The position numbers and the translations under genes are program-made. Source: Marinihelvus sp942491555 (lineage in GTDB: Bacteria; Pseudomonadota; Gammaproteobacteria; Xanthomonadales; SZUA-36). Taken from it: a DNA stretch of 64,000 nt. The stretch's first letter is position 1; each line of letters opens with the position of its first letter. The DNA lies in NCBI GenBank assembly GCA_942491555.1, contig CALOBN010000002.1, forward strand, positions 124,001 to 188,000, written 5' to 3'. Positions 35,527-44,730 of the stretch are shown here, one piece after another. The notes under the pieces were generated by a model. It searched no databases. It worked only from the letters and a program-made list of their open reading frames with translations, and was not told where the DNA came from.

Positions 35527-37506
35527 CTATTGGCCCCCGGCCCCGGGCCCAATATTCTCGTTAAAAAAGTCCAGCATCGAGGTGTAGAGTTCGACCCGGT
35601 TACCGACATCATAGAAGCCATGGCCTTCTTCTTCCTTAACCATCCATTGGTAGTCTTTGCCGGTGGCATCAAGGGCATCGCGCAAGCGTTCGAAGTGCCC
35701 GATGACAACCCGCACATCGGATCCTCCATGCACAAGGAAGAGCTCAGCCTTTATCTGATCAACGTTGTGTACGGGTGAGAAAGGCACCAGAGCCTCGGGT
35801 GTTTCGCCGATCGCGCTGCTCATGAAACTCTCGAAGGCTCGTCTTTGCTCCCGGCCCCCGCGTCCTGAGAAGTCGCTGCCGTCTCCATCGCGTAACCAGG
35901 GTAAGTCATAGACGCCCACGTAACCGACCGCGCACTGATACAGGTCGGGTGTCTTGATAGCCCCCATCAGCGCCGCGTAACCACCGTAGCTGCCGCCATA
36001 GATGCAGATGCGGTCCGGGTCAGCGATGCCCTGGTCGATCGCCCATTGCACCGAATCGGTCAGGTCGTCCTGCATCTTTCCGCCCCACTCGCGCCAGCCG
36101 GCACGCTCAAAGTCGGTGCCCCGGTTGCCCGAACCGCGAAAGTTGACCTGCAAGGTGGCGTAGCCATGCTGGGCAAAATACTGGGCTTCGTCGTTGAACC
36201 CCCAGGCGTCGGCGATTCCGAAAGGCCCGCCATGCACATTGAGGATCAGCGGCAGGTCTTTTTCCCCGCCATCCGGAACGGTCAGGAAGGCGTTTAGCAT
36301 TAACCCGTCCCGCGCCTCGATGCGCACGGGTTTCATCGGTACCAGCGCCTTTTTATCAATATTTGGCATGGCAGCCGCCAATAACTTGAGGCTCCTCTTC
36401 TCGCTGTCGAAGAGGTAATACTCATCAGGGTTGCGATCTCCCGTGATGGCCACGATTGCCCTGTTGCCGTCTGCTGATGAGGAGGTCACATAGACATCCT
36501 CATTGGGAAATGCCGCAACCAGGCCGTTCAGCAAGGCTGCGTCCTCAGGCCAGGCCTCGACCTGGTCGCCAAACAGCGAGTAATAGGAAGGTCCGAACCT
36601 GGCACGCGCACCCAGAACTTTGCCACTGGGCGCCCTTAAAAGACCGGCCACATCGACGATGTCATGACGATAGACCAGTTCCGCAGTGCCGCTGGCCAGG
36701 TCAAAGCGGAACACGCCCAGGCGATCGTTTTCGGGCATGTCGTGGTTTGATGCGATGTATAACTCCTTATTATCTGCCGAGAACCCAAGAAACTGGATTG
36801 ACGGATTTTCACGCGCGCTCTCGAAATTAATCTCTTGCCATCCGTCATCGTTCTTGAAGTACAGCCGCCCTTCGAGTTCGTCGAGGGTGTCACCCTGCTC
36901 CAGTGCAATGGCGCCCCGCAGCTCACCGTTATTGTCCGCGACCAGGGCGGCCATGTCGGGGTCAACCGGTTGGTCGCCCAGAAAGTCGAGTTCACCATCG
37001 TACATGTCCAGGAGGTTCCCCTTGGGCACGCCGCGGTCTGCAAAGTGGTAGCGGGCGATAAGGATGTTTCTGTCATCATCGGGAAGCGGGTGGAGAACCT
37101 GGTAACCCGAGTTAAGCATTTCAAAAATCTGCGTCCGCCGCGTGCCATCGATATTCGCGGCGTACAACGCGGCCGCGCGGCCGCGGTTGTCAAGATTGCC
37201 GGTGACTTTGCCGACAGACATGACAATGCGTTCATTGCTGCCCCACCAGAAATCCAGCACGTGCATATTGTCGCCATACTCGAAAGCGGAAATGGCCTGC
37301 TGGTCAGAAACGGTCATAATCGCCAGCTTGACCTCCGAGCCTTCCTCGAACGTTATCGCGATATGCTCGCCGTCCGGTGAAATCTTCATCTCCCTGACCT
37401 GGGATTTGCTGAACATCGTTGCAGCTGGATTTGCCTCCGCGTGGGACTTCTCAGCGGGCAGGAGAACGACCAAAAGGAGTAGTGTCTTCAGGAATTGCTG
37501 GAACAT
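35527..37506 (-). CDS. Exported prolyl oligopeptidase-family (S9) peptidase
   Basis: A 659-residue alpha/beta-hydrolase peptidase that should cleave short peptides in the envelope. A signal peptide (FLKTLLLLVVLLPAEKSHA) is followed by a beta-propeller domain (about residues 30-390) and the catalytic domain. The nucleophile Ser506 sits in YGGSYGGYAALMG, the aspartate in HGGSDVRVV and the histidine in EEGHGFYD, so the triad is complete. The two flanking TonB-dependent receptors suggest that the three genes work together in scavenging proteinaceous material. Confidence 0.93.
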   Translation of the reverse strand: MFQQFLKTLLLLVVLLPAEKSHAEANPAATMFSKSQVREMKISPDGEHIAITFEEGSEVKLAIMTVSDQQAISAFEYGDNMHVLDFWWGSNERIVMSVGKVTGNLDNRGRAAALYAANIDGTRRTQIFEMLNSGYQVLHPLPDDDRNILIARYHFADRGVPKGNLLDMYDGELDFLGDQPVDPDMAALVADNNGELRGAIALEQGDTLDELEGRLYFKNDDGWQEINFESARENPSIQFLGFSADNKELYIASNHDMPENDRLGVFRFDLASGTAELVYRHDIVDVAGLLRAPSGKVLGARARFGPSYYSLFGDQVEAWPEDAALLNGLVAAFPNEDVYVTSSSADGNRAIVAITGDRNPDEYYLFDSEKRSLKLLAAAMPNIDKKALVPMKPVRIEARDGLMLNAFLTVPDGGEKDLPLILNVHGGPFGIADAWGFNDEAQYFAQHGYATLQVNFRGSGNRGTDFERAGWREWGGKMQDDLTDSVQWAIDQGIADPDRICIYGGSYGGYAALMGAIKTPDLYQCAVGYVGVYDLPWLRDGDGSDFSGRGGREQRRAFESFMSSAIGETPEALVPFSPVHNVDQIKAELFLVHGGSDVRVVIGHFERLRDALDATGKDYQWMVKEEEGHGFYDVGNRVELYTSMLDFFNENIGPGAGGQ

Positions 37507-37981
37507 ATCTACGGGTACCCCCTGGTAATTATTTACGCAACCAAAGCCCTACAGCGAAAGAGCGCATGGCCTGTATACATTGGCTTGTCACAGCTTACGG
37601 CAAGTCGGGATTAGCCGGCACTATCGCCGAACGTTTCACCCGTACATTCTGATCGCGGCCAATCCGCGATAGTGAAAGATAAAGCTTGAGGAGGTGGTGT
37701 TGAAGTAAAAATTGTCAGATAACGCAGAGGCAACAAGTAACCCATAGTGCTAAAAGAATACGCCAACGCGCTGATTAATCGTCGTATACGCTTTAGGCTC
37801 TTGCGACAGACAGGTTAAAAAAATGTTTGCTTAATGGTGTCAATCTGTTAAGTTATCGCGGTGAAAGGGGTGAGTTACGCCCTTTATGGCTATGGTTACA
37901 TCAAAAAAGCAAGCCATAAGATAGTGACCTAGTTAAGTAACAAATGAATTTCCGACCAGTCTCAAATGGGAGTATTAACCG
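37507..37981. other. Intergenic control region between S9 peptidase and second TonB receptor
   Basis: 475 bases with no gene I can support, separating divergent genes. It is A+T-rich toward the receptor side. It contains a hairpin ATCGCGG/CCGCGAT (37652-37658 with 37664-37670) without a T run. A possible but weak promoter for the receptor lies near 37827-37855 (TTGCTT, then TAAGTT). The ATG at 37982 has GGGAG nine bases upstream. Confidence 0.5.
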
Positions 37982-40636
37982 ATGAAAGAACGCCGCAATC
38001 GCCTTTTTGGCGCAATCCGCTACGCGTTGATCGCTGGTGTCGCCACCGGGGTAAGTAACCTCGCGATGGCACAAGACGCAGCTGACGCTGATGACGGAGT
38101 AGAACTTGACCGTGTACAGGTCACCGGCTCGCGTATTTCGCGCGCTGATATTGAAGATTCGCTTCCAGTATTTGTAATCGACCGTGAGCAGATCGAGCTT
38201 TCGGGTCAGACCTCTGTACTGGACCTGCTGCGCGACGTTCCAATGACCAACGGCGGTAACTTCCGCCCGCAGTCCGGTAGTTCTGCGCAGAGCTTTGGTG
38301 GTGCAAACCTCCGTGGCCTGGGTGAAGGCCGTACACTGATTCTGATCGACGGACGCCGGACACCTACCGCGCCGAACGTTGGCTCAGGAAACGATTTGAA
38401 CGCCATCCCGTTGGGTGCTGTTGAGCGGGTCGAAATTCTGGCCGCTGGCGCATCTGCTATTTATGGTTCTGATGCCATCGGTGGTGTAATCAACATCATT
38501 CTTCGCAACGACTATACGGGTGCTGAGCTGTCCTACACTCAGGGTTTCCCGGATCTCGAAGGCGGTGATTTCGCTGCCGGTAGCGCCCTGATGGGGATTT
38601 CCGGCGATAAAGGCCAGCTCATGGCCGGTGTCTCTTTCAACAAGCGGGACATCATCTTCCAGCAAGAGCGTCCATGGTCGCGGGGTGGTGCTTCTACCTT
38701 CTCGAACAACTTCCTGACATCAGCCGGTGGATTTTTGAATAACCCGCTGTACGGCTCCGCGAACACTGCGGGTTGTACCGGACCCGGTTTCTCACTGTTT
38801 AGTGCCACCCGTTGCTTCTACGACTTCACGCTTCAGGCTGCTGACGAAGCTGAGTCCAAGAACGAGTCCGGCTGGATTCGTGGTAAGTACGACATTAACG
38901 ACGACTGGCAGCTGCTGCTGAACGCTTCTCTTGGCCGCGTGACTTCCTTTGGTCGTTATGCACCGGTTCCGTCCTCGCCCTGGCTTGTTGGTTCCATCGG
39001 CGCCATCGAGCTGCCGCCCGGCACGCCTAACCACCCGGCAACACCACCGAGCGCTGGTGGTCTGAACCCGTTGTGGCAGGACTACCAGGATGTTGCAGGA
39101 GATCTTCTTGGTCTGCGTCATCGTTTCGCTGCCAACGGCCCGCGTGACACGTTTACGGATGCCCAGGTTTATGACGTCGATATTGGCGCCATCGGTACCG
39201 TTTTCACCGACTGGACCCTCCAGTTCTACGCCCGTACCACCGAGTCTCAGTACTATGAAACCGGTCGTAACTACATTGTATCTGCGCTGGCGCAGCCGCA
39301 ATTCAACAGTGGTGCGTACAACATCTATGACCCGTTCAATAACCCGTCGGATGTCCTGACTTCGTTCACCTCCACCATTACCCGTGATGCCAACTTCTCG
39401 GCTGACGAGTACCAGGTGGTAATGGACGGCGAAATCATGATGCTGCCGGCTGGTCCGCTGAGTATTGCTTTTGGTGGCGAGTACCGGGACGAGTCTTACA
39501 AAGACATCTATGATGACCTGCAGGCCAATGGCAACATTACTGGTTCGGCCGGTAACTCTGCCCAGGGCGGCCGTGACTATACGGCGTTCTTCGTAGAAGT
39601 GCTGATTCCGGTTACCGACTCCCTGGAGTTTAACCTGGCTGCACGCTACGATGACTACAGTGATTTCGGTAGCGAGACTCCTCTCTCGGCCAGCTTCCGC
39701 TGGCAGCCGCTTGACTCGCTGACCGTCCGCGGTAACTGGGGTGAAGGCTTCCGTGCGCCGCCGCTGGATATTCTTTCGGCCAACACGTCGTTTTCTGCTG
39801 ACACCATTGTCGATGCGCCAACGTGTATCTTCCTGGGTGTAGGCGCGGACTGTATCCCGTCAATTCAGGCAACCACGTTTGTAATTGCTAACCCGAACCT
39901 CGGTGCGGAAACGTCCGAACAGTGGGGTCTCGGCCTGGTATGGCAGCCGACTGAATGGTTCAACGGTACGCTTGACTACTACGACATCAGCGTTGACAAC
40001 CGTGTTGCAGCCATCGGCTCTCAGACGATCATTAACTGTCTGAATGGAACGACGACCAACTGCCCGCCAGGACTTTCGAACCTGCCAAACGTGTTCCCTG
40101 GTCCTAATGAGGCCGCCGGACTTGGTTTGCTTCGTGGCCCTCAGGGTGAGATCCAGTACATCCAGCGCGGTTTTGCCAGCCTGGGTACGCTTGACACCTC
40201 TGGTATCGACTTCAGCGCGAATTTCAACTTCGATCTGGGTCCAGGCCGCTTCGGTTCTGAGTTCCTTGGTAGCTATATGCTGGACTACAAAATCGACAGT
40301 GGAGACAATGTTGCTGGTGAGGTAGAACTGCCAGAACTGCGTTTGAACTGGCGTAACACCTACAGCTTCAGCGACTGGTCGTTCAGCGCTATCGTCAACT
40401 ATATTGATAGCCAGAGCGACACTGCATTATCAGCTGATATTAAAACAGATTCCTGGACGACGGTTGACCTTCAGGCCAACTGGTTTGCACCATGGAATGG
40501 CCAGGTCACGCTTGGTGTGGATAACGTCTTCGACGAAGATCCGCCCCTTGATGCTGGCTTCGGTGATGGGTACAACTTCGGTCTGTACGACGCTTATGGA
40601 CTCATCTGGTACGCTCGTTACACGCAGACATTCTGA
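37982..40636 (+). CDS. TonB-dependent receptor
   Basis: An 884-residue outer-membrane active transporter. It has a signal peptide ending in NLAMA, a TonB-box-like segment (ELDRVQVTGSRI, about residue 40), a plug with LDLLRDVPM, GRTLILIDGRRTP, VERVEILAAGASAIYGSDA and GGVINIILR, and a barrel ending GLIWYARYTQTF. The plug wording is that of the large family seen in marine gammaproteobacteria that import peptides or glycans. It lacks the carboxypeptidase-like domain of the other receptor. A strong terminator follows 36 bases after the stop. Ligand unknown; peptide uptake is inferred from the neighbouring S9 peptidase. Confidence 0.93.
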   Translation: MKERRNRLFGAIRYALIAGVATGVSNLAMAQDAADADDGVELDRVQVTGSRISRADIEDSLPVFVIDREQIELSGQTSVLDLLRDVPMTNGGNFRPQSGSSAQSFGGANLRGLGEGRTLILIDGRRTPTAPNVGSGNDLNAIPLGAVERVEILAAGASAIYGSDAIGGVINIILRNDYTGAELSYTQGFPDLEGGDFAAGSALMGISGDKGQLMAGVSFNKRDIIFQQERPWSRGGASTFSNNFLTSAGGFLNNPLYGSANTAGCTGPGFSLFSATRCFYDFTLQAADEAESKNESGWIRGKYDINDDWQLLLNASLGRVTSFGRYAPVPSSPWLVGSIGAIELPPGTPNHPATPPSAGGLNPLWQDYQDVAGDLLGLRHRFAANGPRDTFTDAQVYDVDIGAIGTVFTDWTLQFYARTTESQYYETGRNYIVSALAQPQFNSGAYNIYDPFNNPSDVLTSFTSTITRDANFSADEYQVVMDGEIMMLPAGPLSIAFGGEYRDESYKDIYDDLQANGNITGSAGNSAQGGRDYTAFFVEVLIPVTDSLEFNLAARYDDYSDFGSETPLSASFRWQPLDSLTVRGNWGEGFRAPPLDILSANTSFSADTIVDAPTCIFLGVGADCIPSIQATTFVIANPNLGAETSEQWGLGLVWQPTEWFNGTLDYYDISVDNRVAAIGSQTIINCLNGTTTNCPPGLSNLPNVFPGPNEAAGLGLLRGPQGEIQYIQRGFASLGTLDTSGIDFSANFNFDLGPGRFGSEFLGSYMLDYKIDSGDNVAGEVELPELRLNWRNTYSFSDWSFSAIVNYIDSQSDTALSADIKTDSWTTVDLQANWFAPWNGQVTLGVDNVFDEDPPLDAGFGDGYNFGLYDAYGLIWYARYTQTF

Positions 40637-40672
40637 TCGCTTTAGCGACAGAGTCTGTTGCAAAAATAAAAA

Positions 40673-40698
40673 GGCGGGCTTCGGCCCGCCTTTTTTTT
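40673..40698 (+). terminator. Intrinsic terminator after the second TonB receptor
   Basis: GGCGGGC (40673-40679), TTCG loop, GCCCGCC (40684-40690), then eight T. It is preceded by an A run and could also act in reverse. The next start codon is only 12 bases after the T run. Confidence 0.93.
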
Positions 40699-40710
40699 GG
40701 TTGAATAACT

Positions 40711-41634
40711 ATGAACACAAACAAAAAACTGAGTCATTGGAGCCGCTACTGGCAAACCGGTCACCTGACTTCCCTGCCCGAAGACTTCACCACGGTGTAT
40801 GACGGCGAGATCGAGACTTTCTGGAAGAACCTGGCGGAGACATTGCCGGCAGATGCCAGGGTGTTGGACGTCTGCTCAGGGAACGGCCCGGTTGCACTGC
40901 TGATTGCCCGGCACGCTCCGGATGCAAAAGTATGGGCTGCCGATGCCGCGGCTATTGACCCGGCGACAGCGCTGGCGGGCCATCCGGCGCTGGAGGAACT
41001 GTCCCGGCGTGTAACCTATCTTCCTGAAACATCCAGCGAAACAGTGAATACGCTGAATATGAAGTTTGATCTGGTGACCAGCCAGTACGGCCTTGAGTAC
41101 ACCAACTGGCCGGCGAGCGCGAAGGCAATCACCTCGGTTCTTAAACCCGGGGCAACGTTGGCCATTGTCGCGCATGTACCGACCTCGGCCATGATCGAGA
41201 CGATGGAAGTGGAGCAGAAGGAGTATGCCCTGCTTGCCGATACCGGCATTCTGAACGCGCTGCAGGAGTTGGGTCAAAAAGGCAGCGGTGGTGCCAGAAA
41301 AAGTCTGAAGCGCAGTTTGATCCGGTTGCGGCCGGCTGCCGGCCAAAGCGTGCTTCTGGCAAACGTTCTGCATGGCTCAGGGGCATTGTTGAATATGGAG
41401 CCGCTGGAATTGGCTTCTCAGCAGCCAGCAATCCGGCAGTACACCAGCGATCTTATCAGCGGCCGTGACCGGGCCGGCGACCTGTTACAAACCAACCAAC
41501 GCATAATGGATGAGCCACGTTGGTTCGAGGCTTTTGTTGATGCGGGTCTTGAGTTGGTTTCAGAGCAGGAGCTGTTATACCAGGGCCGTCATCGTTGCGG
41601 TTTGGCTCTGGAATTTGTCAAGCCAGCGAGCTGA
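40711..41634 (+). CDS. Class I SAM-dependent methyltransferase
   Basis: A 307-residue protein with the SAM-binding motif I VLDVCSGNGPVALLI and a following acidic motif (VWAADAAAI). The N-terminus (LSHWSRYWQTGHLTSLPEDF) and YDGEIETFW look like a distinct subgroup found in marine gammaproteobacteria; the acceptor is unknown. The start codon is 12 bases after the terminator of the receptor gene and has no clear ribosome binding site, so expression must come from read-through or from a promoter overlapping the terminator. A later start would remove conserved-looking sequence. Confidence 0.85.
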   Translation: MNTNKKLSHWSRYWQTGHLTSLPEDFTTVYDGEIETFWKNLAETLPADARVLDVCSGNGPVALLIARHAPDAKVWAADAAAIDPATALAGHPALEELSRRVTYLPETSSETVNTLNMKFDLVTSQYGLEYTNWPASAKAITSVLKPGATLAIVAHVPTSAMIETMEVEQKEYALLADTGILNALQELGQKGSGGARKSLKRSLIRLRPAAGQSVLLANVLHGSGALLNMEPLELASQQPAIRQYTSDLISGRDRAGDLLQTNQRIMDEPRWFEAFVDAGLELVSEQELLYQGRHRCGLALEFVKPAS

Positions 41635-41722
41635 AGAACACAGGATTGCTGGCGCCCGGCTGCCGTGAGCAGTAAGCTGTGGGAGAGGAGGGCATAAACC
41701 GATTGACATTAAAGGTGAAAAG

Positions 41723-42109
41723 ATGAAGATATTCAAAATGTTGCCGCTGCTGTTAGCGCCGTTAATTTTGGCTCCATCGGCCTGGGCAAAGGACAAAGTA
41801 CGGGTTGTCACTGGCAACGAACGCCCGACAGAGTGTATCTCCAGTGTCCAGATCAATAATATTGATGGTCGGGAAGTGAGAGTGCCGCCTCAGCAACTTG
41901 AGGTTGAACCCGGCAGACACACCATGACGGGGCGTGCGCTCATCAATACGGATTTCTGTCCTGCCGTTGGGATCAGGAATACGAACCTTAAGATTGAACC
42001 ACTCGAAGCGGACTTCGAAGCCGGTAAAGTCTACTACGTCGGATATGACCATAGTTCTTCCGATCGGGATGACTGGGGTCTGGTGATCTGGCAGGTTGAA
42101 GAAGACTGA
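41723..42109 (+). CDS. Small exported protein, unrecognised
   Basis: A 128-residue protein with a clear signal peptide (MLPLLLAPLILAPSAWA). The mature part is about 105 residues with two cysteines (ECISSV and DFCPAV) that could form a disulfide, and a beta-rich pattern (EVEPGRHTMTGRALI, AGKVYYVGYD). I do not recognise it. It is flanked by a methyltransferase gene and a terminator, and so is probably its own unit. Confidence 0.75.
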   Translation: MKIFKMLPLLLAPLILAPSAWAKDKVRVVTGNERPTECISSVQINNIDGREVRVPPQQLEVEPGRHTMTGRALINTDFCPAVGIRNTNLKIEPLEADFEAGKVYYVGYDHSSSDRDDWGLVIWQVEED

Positions 42110-42144
42110 ATCAGCTTTAAACCTTGCATCATTAGTCCAAGAGA

Positions 42145-42166
42145 ATCGGCTTCGTACGAAGCCGAT
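42145..42166. repeat. Perfect 22-base palindrome
   Basis: ATCGGCTTCGT followed by its exact complement. As RNA it gives a nine-base stem with a GTAC loop; as DNA it could be an operator. It stands between the small exported protein gene and a terminator hairpin, about 100 bases before trpG. Confidence 0.7.
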
Positions 42167-42192
42167 CGAAGCGTTTTGCGCGTTCGTTTTTT
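42167..42192 (+). terminator. Probable intrinsic terminator
   Basis: CGAAGCG and CGCGTTCG pair around a TTTTG loop with one bulged base, followed by six T (42187-42192). It would end the transcript of the exported protein gene and isolate trpG. Confidence 0.6.
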
Positions 42193-42269
42193 GATTATCG
42201 TTGCCGTAGTGGGTTTTGTTACAGAATGTTGATGCTTGAAACAACCGAGAACAAAGGCGAAAAGATCAT

Positions 42270-42878
42270 ATGATCCTGATGATCGACAACTACGATTCCT
42301 TCACCTATAACCTCGTTCAGTACCTGGGCGAGCTGGGTGCCGAGGTAGAGACAGTCCGTAATGACGCCATCAGCACGGCCGGCATTCGCGCCCTGGCGCC
42401 CACCGGAATCGTGATCTCTCCCGGTCCCTGCACGCCTGATGATGCGGGCGTCAGTCTGGATGTAGTGCGCGACCTGGCGGGTGTAGTACCGATCCTCGGG
42501 GTGTGTCTCGGCCACCAGGCGATTGGCCAGGCTTTTGGCGGCAAGGTGGTGCGGGCCGGACGCGTGATGCATGGCAAAACCTCCATGATTCACCATGATG
42601 ATGAGGGTGTGTTTGCCGGTTTGCCACAACCGTTTGAGGCAACCCGTTATCACTCCCTGGTGGTCGAGCGCGATAGCGTTCCTGCCTGCCTTCAGGAGTC
42701 CGCCTGGACCGTGCATGATGATGGTTCCCGCGGCGAGATTATGGGTCTGCGGCACCGCGAGCTGGATGTCGAAGGGGTCCAGTTTCATCCGGAATCAATT
42801 CTCACCCGCAGCGGGCATGACCTGCTGCGTAATTTCCTGGCCCGTGCGGCCGTTCAACACGAAGCAGTCAGAGCATAA
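42270..42878 (+). CDS. trpG: Anthranilate synthase component II (glutamine amidotransferase)
   Basis: Supplies ammonia from glutamine to TrpE. The 202-residue class I amidotransferase begins MILMIDNYDSFTYNLVQYLG and has the nucleophile cysteine in GVCLGHQAIGQAFGG and the His-Glu pair in VQFHPESILT. Its stop overlaps the trpD start by one base. TrpE is encoded 27 kb upstream, as in Pseudomonas where trpE and trpGDC are separate. A role shared with para-aminobenzoate synthesis is possible. Confidence 0.97.
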   Translation: MILMIDNYDSFTYNLVQYLGELGAEVETVRNDAISTAGIRALAPTGIVISPGPCTPDDAGVSLDVVRDLAGVVPILGVCLGHQAIGQAFGGKVVRAGRVMHGKTSMIHHDDEGVFAGLPQPFEATRYHSLVVERDSVPACLQESAWTVHDDGSRGEIMGLRHRELDVEGVQFHPESILTRSGHDLLRNFLARAAVQHEAVRA

Positions 42879-43912
42879 TGGAAATACGTAACGCCCTGGC
42901 CAGGCTGGCCAACAATGAGGATCTCACCACCGGAGAAATGCGCGATGTGATGCGCCAGATCATGACCGGTGAGGCGGAAGATGCCCAGATCGGCGCCTTC
43001 CTGATGGCCTTGCGCATGAAGGGTGAGACGGTTGACGAGATTACCGGCGCCGTCCAGATCATGCGGGAACTGGTCTCCGGTGTGAGGGTGGAGGGCGATC
43101 ACCTGATCGATATCGTTGGCACCGGTGGGGATGAGGCTAACCTGTTCAATGTCTCCACGGCAGCCACGCTGGTGGCGGCAGCCGGCGGTGCCCGGGTTGC
43201 CAAGCATGGCAACCGCTCGGTCTCTTCCAGTTCGGGCAGTGCGGACTTGCTTGAAGCAGCGGGTGTCCGGCTTGATCTGGACAGCGAGCAGGTCGGCATC
43301 TGTGTCGAGCGCCTGGGCGTCGGGTTTATGTTTGCGCCCATGCATCATTCGGCCATGCGTCATGCCATTGGCCCCAGAAAGTCCCTGGGTCTGCGAACAA
43401 TATTCAATATTCTTGGCCCTATGACGAATCCCGCAGGTGTTGAACGGCTGTTGATCGGGGTCTATGACCCCGGGCTGTGCCGGCCGGTTGCCGAGGTACT
43501 GGGCCGGCTGGGTGCCAAACATGCGCTGGTGGTCCACTCCGGGGACGGGCTGGACGAGATCAGTGTCGCGGCGCCCACGCGAACCGTGGAATTTGTGGAT
43601 GGCGAGATTTTCGAAAATACGCTTTACCCGGTAAATTTTGCAGCTGAAGCGACCGATCTGTCGGGCCTGGCTGTTAATGGTGCGGTCGAGTCCCTTGGCC
43701 TGATCCGCGCCGCCCTCGGACCGGAGGCGGCCCGCGATGCGGCCGCCGCCAAGGCAGTCAACATGATTGCCCTGAATGCCGGCGCGGCGCTTTACGTGGC
43801 GGGCATTTCGGCGGATATTATGGCCGGAGTGGCGTTTGCCCGGGAAGTGATCAACAGCGGTGATGCACTGGCCAGGCTGGATGCATTGGCCGAGTTGAGC
43901 CAGGCGTTATGA
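42878..43912 (+). CDS. trpD: Anthranilate phosphoribosyltransferase
   Basis: Attaches phosphoribose from PRPP to anthranilate. The 344 residues include the PRPP-binding VGTGGDEANLFNVSTA, KHGNRSVSSSSGSADLLEA, FAPMHHSAMRHA and NILGPMTNPA, all diagnostic. It overlaps trpG by one base and trpC by four, giving a tight trpGDC unit. Confidence 0.97.
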   Translation: MEIRNALARLANNEDLTTGEMRDVMRQIMTGEAEDAQIGAFLMALRMKGETVDEITGAVQIMRELVSGVRVEGDHLIDIVGTGGDEANLFNVSTAATLVAAAGGARVAKHGNRSVSSSSGSADLLEAAGVRLDLDSEQVGICVERLGVGFMFAPMHHSAMRHAIGPRKSLGLRTIFNILGPMTNPAGVERLLIGVYDPGLCRPVAEVLGRLGAKHALVVHSGDGLDEISVAAPTRTVEFVDGEIFENTLYPVNFAAEATDLSGLAVNGAVESLGLIRAALGPEAARDAAAAKAVNMIALNAGAALYVAGISADIMAGVAFAREVINSGDALARLDALAELSQAL

Positions 43913-44721
43913 GCGGTATTCCAACGGTCCTTGAACGAATTCTGGAGACCAAGCGTGAAGAGATCGAACGCGGGAAAGCATTCGTGTCACACGCCGAGTT
44001 GATCGCCGCGTGCGCAGACCAACCACCCACACGCAGTTTCTCCGCGGCCCTGGGTAAGGCGGCCGGGAGCGGAACGGGTGTCATTGCCGAGGTTAAAAAG
44101 GCCTCGCCCTCCGCCGGTGTGATTCGACCTGACTTTGATCCCGCCGCCATTGCGGTCAGCTACGAGCAGGGAGGCGCTGCCTGCCTGTCGGTCCTGACCG
44201 ATGAAACCTATTTTCACGGCCACCGGGATTATCTCGCGCAGGCGAAAGCGGCCTGCAGCCTGCCGGTACTGCGTAAAGATTTCATGATCGATCCCTGGCA
44301 AATTGAGGAATCCCGTTGCCTCGGGGCGGACTGCATATTGTTGATTGTTGCAGCGCTGGACGATGCGCGCCTGCAGGATCTTCATGGTCGCGCGAGGCAA
44401 GCCGGTCTCGACGTGCTCGTTGAGGTTCACGATGAGTCCGAGTTGGAACGGGCCCTGGTTCTCGAAGGTGCGCTGTTGGGCGTTAATAATCGTAATCTGC
44501 ACAATTTTGAAACCTCACTGGACACCAGCCTGCGTCTGAAAGCGCTGTTGCCCGCTGAGCGGCTGTTGATCACGGAGTCAGGCATCCGCACTGAAGCCGA
44601 CGTAAAGCGCCTCCGCGACGGGGGTATACACGCCTTCCTGGTGGGTGAGGCCTTCATGCGTGCTCCTGAGCCCGGGGAGGCTCTGCAGGCGCTGTTTTTC
44701 CAGGGCCCGGCTGCGAGGTAG
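43909..44721 (+). CDS. trpC: Indole-3-glycerol phosphate synthase
   Basis: Closes the indole ring in tryptophan synthesis. The 270-residue TIM barrel has VIAEVKKASPSAGVIR, VLRKDFMIDPWQIEESR, LGVNNRNLHNFETSLDTS and ITESGIRTEADVKRLRDGG. It is monofunctional, with no fused TrpF. It overlaps trpD by four bases. The next gene starts nine bases after its stop. Confidence 0.97.
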   Translation: MSGIPTVLERILETKREEIERGKAFVSHAELIAACADQPPTRSFSAALGKAAGSGTGVIAEVKKASPSAGVIRPDFDPAAIAVSYEQGGAACLSVLTDETYFHGHRDYLAQAKAACSLPVLRKDFMIDPWQIEESRCLGADCILLIVAALDDARLQDLHGRARQAGLDVLVEVHDESELERALVLEGALLGVNNRNLHNFETSLDTSLRLKALLPAERLLITESGIRTEADVKRLRDGGIHAFLVGEAFMRAPEPGEALQALFFQGPAAR

Positions 44722-44724
44722 AAT
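44719..44724 (+). promoter_or_regulatory. Possible -10 element giving a leaderless mRNA
   Basis: TAGAAT ends six bases before the ATG at 44731, so transcription from it would start at or next to the start codon. The -35 region (TTTTCC, 44696-44701) is weak. The downstream gene has no ribosome binding site, which supports a leaderless transcript but does not prove it. Confidence 0.3.
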
Positions 44725-44730
44725 CCCTGC

